Shown: positions 5,578 through 7,997 of the stretch, one piece after another | Numbering within the stretch: the stretch's first letter is position 1 | Layout of the letters: every line of letters begins with the position of its first letter | Assembly (NCBI GenBank): GCA_002496905.1 | Contig: DALV01000081.1 | Span: forward strand, 1,182 to 9,178 | Length of the DNA: 7,997 bases | Direction: 5' to 3' | From: Euryarchaeota archaeon UBA105 | GTDB taxonomy: Archaea > Thermoplasmatota > Poseidoniia > Poseidoniales > Thalassarchaeaceae | The notes under the pieces: model-generated | What the model was told of the DNA's origin: nothing | Seen by the model: only the letters and a program-made list of their open reading frames with translations | The model's database searches: none | Translations under genes and position numbers: made by a program

Positions 5578-6543
5578 TCAGCCTTTCTGCCATGTTTGAG
5601 GATAAATTCCCGCTTGCATTAGAACAACCTTGGGTCTAGCAACTTCGCCGTGTTCCATAGATTGAATTTTGGCGACTCCTGAGTTGGTTTCTGCAATTGC
5701 TACCGCCTCCCCCTTAAGTGTCTCAATGACTACTAGGTCACCTCTTTCTATTCCTTCATCGATACTTACCACTCCTGGTCTTGCTAGAGCAGCGCCATGT
5801 GCAATTGCAGCAGCAGCTCCATCCTTTACTATAATTCGAGGAAAATGCCCGAGAATCGATTCTACTGGTGCAATGAGTTTACGTAGAGCTTTATCATCCT
5901 CATGTTCTTTCCAAAGAAACACCGCATCGGTTAACTGTTGCATAGTACAGGCATTTGATTGAGAGAACGAACCTGTTTTGTCTCTATGCAATTCAACAAG
6001 TTCACAGTTTGTATCCAGAAGAAGTCCTATGTCTCGGGCTAAAGTTCTGATGTAAGTCCCTGCGTTACAGGTAATGGACAAAGCCACTAAATTAGCCTCT
6101 GAATCGTTTTCAATAATCTTCATTTCATGGATTATCCTAGTTCTTACGCGTACTTTGACTGCAGACTCTAATGGAGGAACGTTGTAGATTTCGCCATTTA
6201 ATGAATTAAGTAAGTCATCTAATTCTGGTAAAGTAACTTCTCTTCCAAATCTGATTACAGCGATGTATTTCTTATCCCCAGTAAGAACCATTTCAGTTAA
6301 CCGTGTAGCTTTTCCACAAAGCATGGTAAGTAAGCCTGTAGCAAAAGGGTCCAAAGTACCGCCATGTCCCAATCTTTGTATCCCCAACATTTCCCTAGCC
6401 CATGCGGTTAATTGGTGACTCGATGGGCCTCTGGGTTTGTCGACTAAGATTACACCAGCATCCAATAGCGTTTCGAGAGTCCTATCTTTTGGATCGCATC
6501 CAAATTTTGGATCAGTCTTGGCTGAACTATCTAGCATAAGCAA
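5578..6543 (-). CDS. cbf5: Cbf5-type tRNA/rRNA pseudouridine synthase with PUA domain
   Basis: Archaeal TruB-family enzyme, catalytic subunit of H/ACA guide ribonucleoprotein, which turns U to pseudouridine in rRNA and can act on tRNA U55. About 321 aa, usual archaeal size. The N-terminal core has VDKPRGPSSHQ (34-44), the catalytic loop GHGGTLDPFATGLL with D65, substrate-contact Tyr in KKYIAVIRFG (Y93), PPLESAVKVRVRTR (123-136) and NAGTYIRTLARDIGLLL (160-176). The C-terminal PUA domain runs about 234-316 (PRIIVKDGAAAAIAHGA, GDLVVIETLKGEAVAI). Sequence and tail match Cbf5 rather than bacterial TruB. TTG 6543 has GGAGG (6556-6552) 8 nt upstream; ATG 6537 is a two-codon-shorter alternative. It starts 4 nt after the cmk stop and is clearly in its operon. 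No L34e or L14e gene separates the two, unlike in some archaea. Confidence 0.95.
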   Translation of the reverse strand: MLMLDSSAKTDPKFGCDPKDRTLETLLDAGVILVDKPRGPSSHQLTAWAREMLGIQRLGHGGTLDPFATGLLTMLCGKATRLTEMVLTGDKKYIAVIRFGREVTLPELDDLLNSLNGEIYNVPPLESAVKVRVRTRIIHEMKIIENDSEANLVALSITCNAGTYIRTLARDIGLLLDTNCELVELHRDKTGSFSQSNACTMQQLTDAVFLWKEHEDDKALRKLIAPVESILGHFPRIIVKDGAAAAIAHGAALARPGVVSIDEGIERGDLVVIETLKGEAVAIAETNSGVAKIQSMEHGEVARPKVVLMQAGIYPQTWQKG

Positions 6544-6547
6544 TTAT

Positions 6548-7084
6548 TTAGCCTCCATTGATTGCTGAGTTTACTATGGAAAATACCTCATCAGCAGTAA
6601 GATTGTCAGCGTTTACAACTAAATTGTATGGAGTCATTTCATCAAGTTCAATATCGTATAGGACACGGTATCTCTCCTTGTCTGCACTTTGTCTAGCCGT
6701 CGATTCGGTTAGTCTTTGTTCAAAACTACCACCTTCTCGGTTTTGAACTCGACGAGCCCTCTCTTCATCCGATGTATTGACCCATACCCTTAGACAATTT
6801 ATTGCAAGTTCATGAGCCCACCAACCCGCCAATCTACTTTCAATGATTTCAGGGCCTCCTGATTGGGTCATTGCATCTTTCAGAAGTTTGTCTAGTGAGC
6901 GATCTACATCCAAATCTTGCTTGCATAATTCACTGAATTCAACAACAGAGAGATTACGACGATTGGCTTCTGTACGAAAAACCTCACCTCCGTTTAGGGA
7001 ATTCCAACCTGTGGATTGCTTAATTTTGCCTACCAATGTCGAAGTTCCACTTCCAGGGGCACCACTAATTGTAACTCTAAGCAA
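6548..7084 (-). CDS. cmk: Cytidylate kinase (archaeal type)
   Basis: Phosphorylates CMP (and dCMP) to the diphosphate with ATP, recycling pyrimidine nucleotides; cytosolic monomer, 178 aa, the short length typical of the archaeal family. The P-loop GAPGSGTST is at 8-16. The nucleotide-binding segment GGEVFR (32-37), DVDRSLDK (59-66) and IIESRLAGWW (80-89) follow, then the Arg-rich lid EERARRVQNREG (107-118) with further Arg at 131 and 138-140, and a closing YNLVVNAD strand (153-160). TTG 7084 is chosen: a near-perfect GGAGGTGA lies just upstream and there is no nearby ATG. It follows the DUF106 gene after 5 nt and precedes cbf5 by 4 nt. The order DUF106-cmk-cbf5 is a known conserved archaeal cluster, next to secY-adk in many genomes; those genes would lie beyond the right edge. 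Confidence 0.95.
   Translation of the reverse strand: MLRVTISGAPGSGTSTLVGKIKQSTGWNSLNGGEVFRTEANRRNLSVVEFSELCKQDLDVDRSLDKLLKDAMTQSGGPEIIESRLAGWWAHELAINCLRVWVNTSDEERARRVQNREGGSFEQRLTESTARQSADKERYRVLYDIELDEMTPYNLVVNADNLTADEVFSIVNSAINGG
6552..6556 (-). promoter_or_regulatory. cbf5: Shine-Dalgarno GGAGG for cbf5 supporting a TTG start
   Basis: GGAGG lies inside the last codons of cmk, 8 nt before TTG 6543 and 14 nt before ATG 6537. The spacing matches the cmk site (GGAGG, 8 nt, TTG), so TTG is favoured. Confidence 0.55.
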
Positions 7085-7087
7085 TTA

Positions 7088-7097
7088 CCTCACCTCC
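7088..7097 (-). promoter_or_regulatory. cmk: Strong Shine-Dalgarno GGAGGTGAGG deciding the TTG start of cmk
   Basis: GGAGGTGAGG overlaps the end and TGA stop of the DUF106 gene and sits 8 nt (counted from GGAGG) before TTG 7084. It is the best match to the 16S 3' end in the window and supports coupled translation from a non-ATG start. Confidence 0.7.
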
Positions 7098-7997
7098 ATT
7101 CATTTCGGCAGACGCTGCAACGTAATCGGCCTGAACTAGTACGATTTACCATAGTTGAGGAACAATCCGGACAGGTGGTTCCAATTTGAGGAGGAGCGGA
7201 ATGAAGGTTGCCCCCACGCCGAGATTCTGTATTGCCTTTCTTCCGAGGGCCATCGCGTGAACGACGTTGACTACGGCGAGTAGTAGCCGAGGATTTCTTT
7301 TCTTCATCCTTCAATAAATGCAACAATGGCTCGGGTATTGGTAGGCCTTCCAATACTAATGGATGTCTGCCAAATCGTATGATTTTGATATGACGGTCAA
7401 TTATCCTTCCAAGTGGAGCACTCATTGCAATATAGGTGATGACCCAAGCAGGAAAAATCCAGCAGATTGTGTCCATCATACCCCACATCGGTTGCCAAGG
7501 AAGGCTTACGTAACCAACTCGGAATCCTGCTGCAGATTCAGCCATCCAACTAAAAATACCGATAATGAAGATGATTGTAAACATCATCGGTTTCATCATT
7601 GAAGATTGCATAGCCATCTGATCCGGCATCAACTCCATTTGGAGACGGCGCATCTTGTCAGCTCTTGCAGTATCTCTCTCGGCTTGAGCTTCTCTCAATT
7701 GTTTAGAAATCTGTTTATTTCTATGTCCAATATGAACTTGGGTTATCGGGTCCATGAAAAACCCACGGATTACTGTGTTGACTATCATAATTGATGAGCC
7801 GATGATGAAGACGGTTGGTACGAAATAATCTGAGTGAAAGGGTATAGTTGGTTCAATCACTGTTGCGGCGGAATCTGCCATGAGTGAACGAAGACCTGGA
7901 TTAAAGGTTAGCAGTAGCATGACAGCGAGTAAAACGAACATAGGACCCATCATGCCCAAAGCCGCCTGACTCTGAGCATCACCTTGTCCAGCAGGTG
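7090..7997 (-). CDS. DUF106 membrane protein (EMC3/TMCO1/Oxa1 superfamily) with C-terminal zinc ribbon, 5' end outside window
   Basis: Archaeal Oxa1/YidC-like protein thought to help insert membrane proteins; its gene usually lies near secY. The frame stays open to the right edge, adding PAGQGDAQSQAA before the first possible start (TTG 7959), so the true N-terminus is probably outside. Numbering from TTG 7959, membrane segments lie at about 5-18, 47-67, 124-141 and 165-183. A charged helical, probably coiled-coil region (78-112) sits between the second and third, as expected of this family. After residue 217 comes a basic Ser/Arg linker (RRSQRRSRDGPRKKG) and then a zinc ribbon, CPDC (263-266) and CSVC (281-284), ending NEWR. 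The cytosolic ribbon could touch ribosome, RNA or nascent chain, but this is inference. The family call is strong; the fusion is unusual as far as I know. Confidence 0.88.
   Translation of the reverse strand, partial: PAGQGDAQSQAALGMMGPMFVLLAVMLLLTFNPGLRSLMADSAATVIEPTIPFHSDYFVPTVFIIGSSIMIVNTVIRGFFMDPITQVHIGHRNKQISKQLREAQAERDTARADKMRRLQMELMPDQMAMQSSMMKPMMFTIIFIIGIFSWMAESAAGFRVGYVSLPWQPMWGMMDTICWIFPAWVITYIAMSAPLGRIIDRHIKIIRFGRHPLVLEGLPIPEPLLHLLKDEEKKSSATTRRSQRRSRDGPRKKGNTESRRGGNLHSAPPQIGTTCPDCSSTMVNRTSSGRLRCSVCRNEWR

Noticed and set aside
5564..5579. GAGAT/ATCTC hairpin at the cbf5 stop as a terminator
   Set aside because: The stem is only 5-6 bp, overlaps the stop codon and has no T-run after it on the - strand.
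7363..7794. Two + strand open frames opposite the DUF106 gene
   Set aside because: They are antisense shadows of a clearly coding membrane protein and have no ribosome sites or domains.

Overview
The window reads as ordinary archaeal chromosome. The best guess is a planktonic euryarchaeon of the Marine Group II (Poseidoniales) or Thermoplasmata-related type. Three things support an archaeon: the gene string DUF106 (EMC3/Oxa1-like) - archaeal cytidylate kinase - Cbf5-type pseudouridine synthase; a tRNA-His that encodes G-1 and 3' CCA; and a signal-peptide surface protein with a CARDB domain and one C-terminal membrane anchor. The lineage is inferred from protein style and gene order, not from a marker gene tree. 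No CRISPR array, transposon, phage gene or origin was seen.

Left block (1-2767, + strand): an apparent C-terminal gene fragment, a 94-residue protein I do not recognise, a DEAD-box RNA helicase with a DbpA/CsdA-like C-terminal domain, a TusA/SirA-family small protein, and a bacterial-type GTP cyclohydrolase II (RibA). The first four are packed tightly. Three starts share the same GAGG-7 nt-ATG signal, and at the last two of them it overlaps the upstream stop codon. RibA follows after 39 nt with a weaker start signal. A hairpin followed by seven T lies inside the first codons of the TusA-family gene and could attenuate transcription towards ribA.

Middle (2768-5357): tRNA-His(GTG) on the - strand converges on ribA and diverges from a 790-residue membrane-anchored surface protein on the + strand. 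The gap between tRNA and surface gene holds one AT-rich element roughly 25-30 nt from both putative transcript starts. It also holds a 67-nt two-stem inverted-repeat structure whose outer 10-bp arm covers the surface-protein start codon. This is the most unusual non-coding signal in the window.

Right block (5358-7997, - strand): after a 220-nt convergent gap with a GC-rich hairpin come cbf5, cmk and DUF106, separated by only 4-5 nt and running in from beyond the right edge. cmk and cbf5 both appear to start with TTG behind strong GGAGG sites. The DUF106 protein carries a basic linker and a C-terminal zinc ribbon. The block joins membrane-protein insertion, CMP recycling and RNA pseudouridylation, a classic archaeal housekeeping cluster. 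No previously undescribed defence or mobile system is evident; the candidates worth checking are the RNA structures, the small unknown gene and the zinc-ribbon DUF106 protein.
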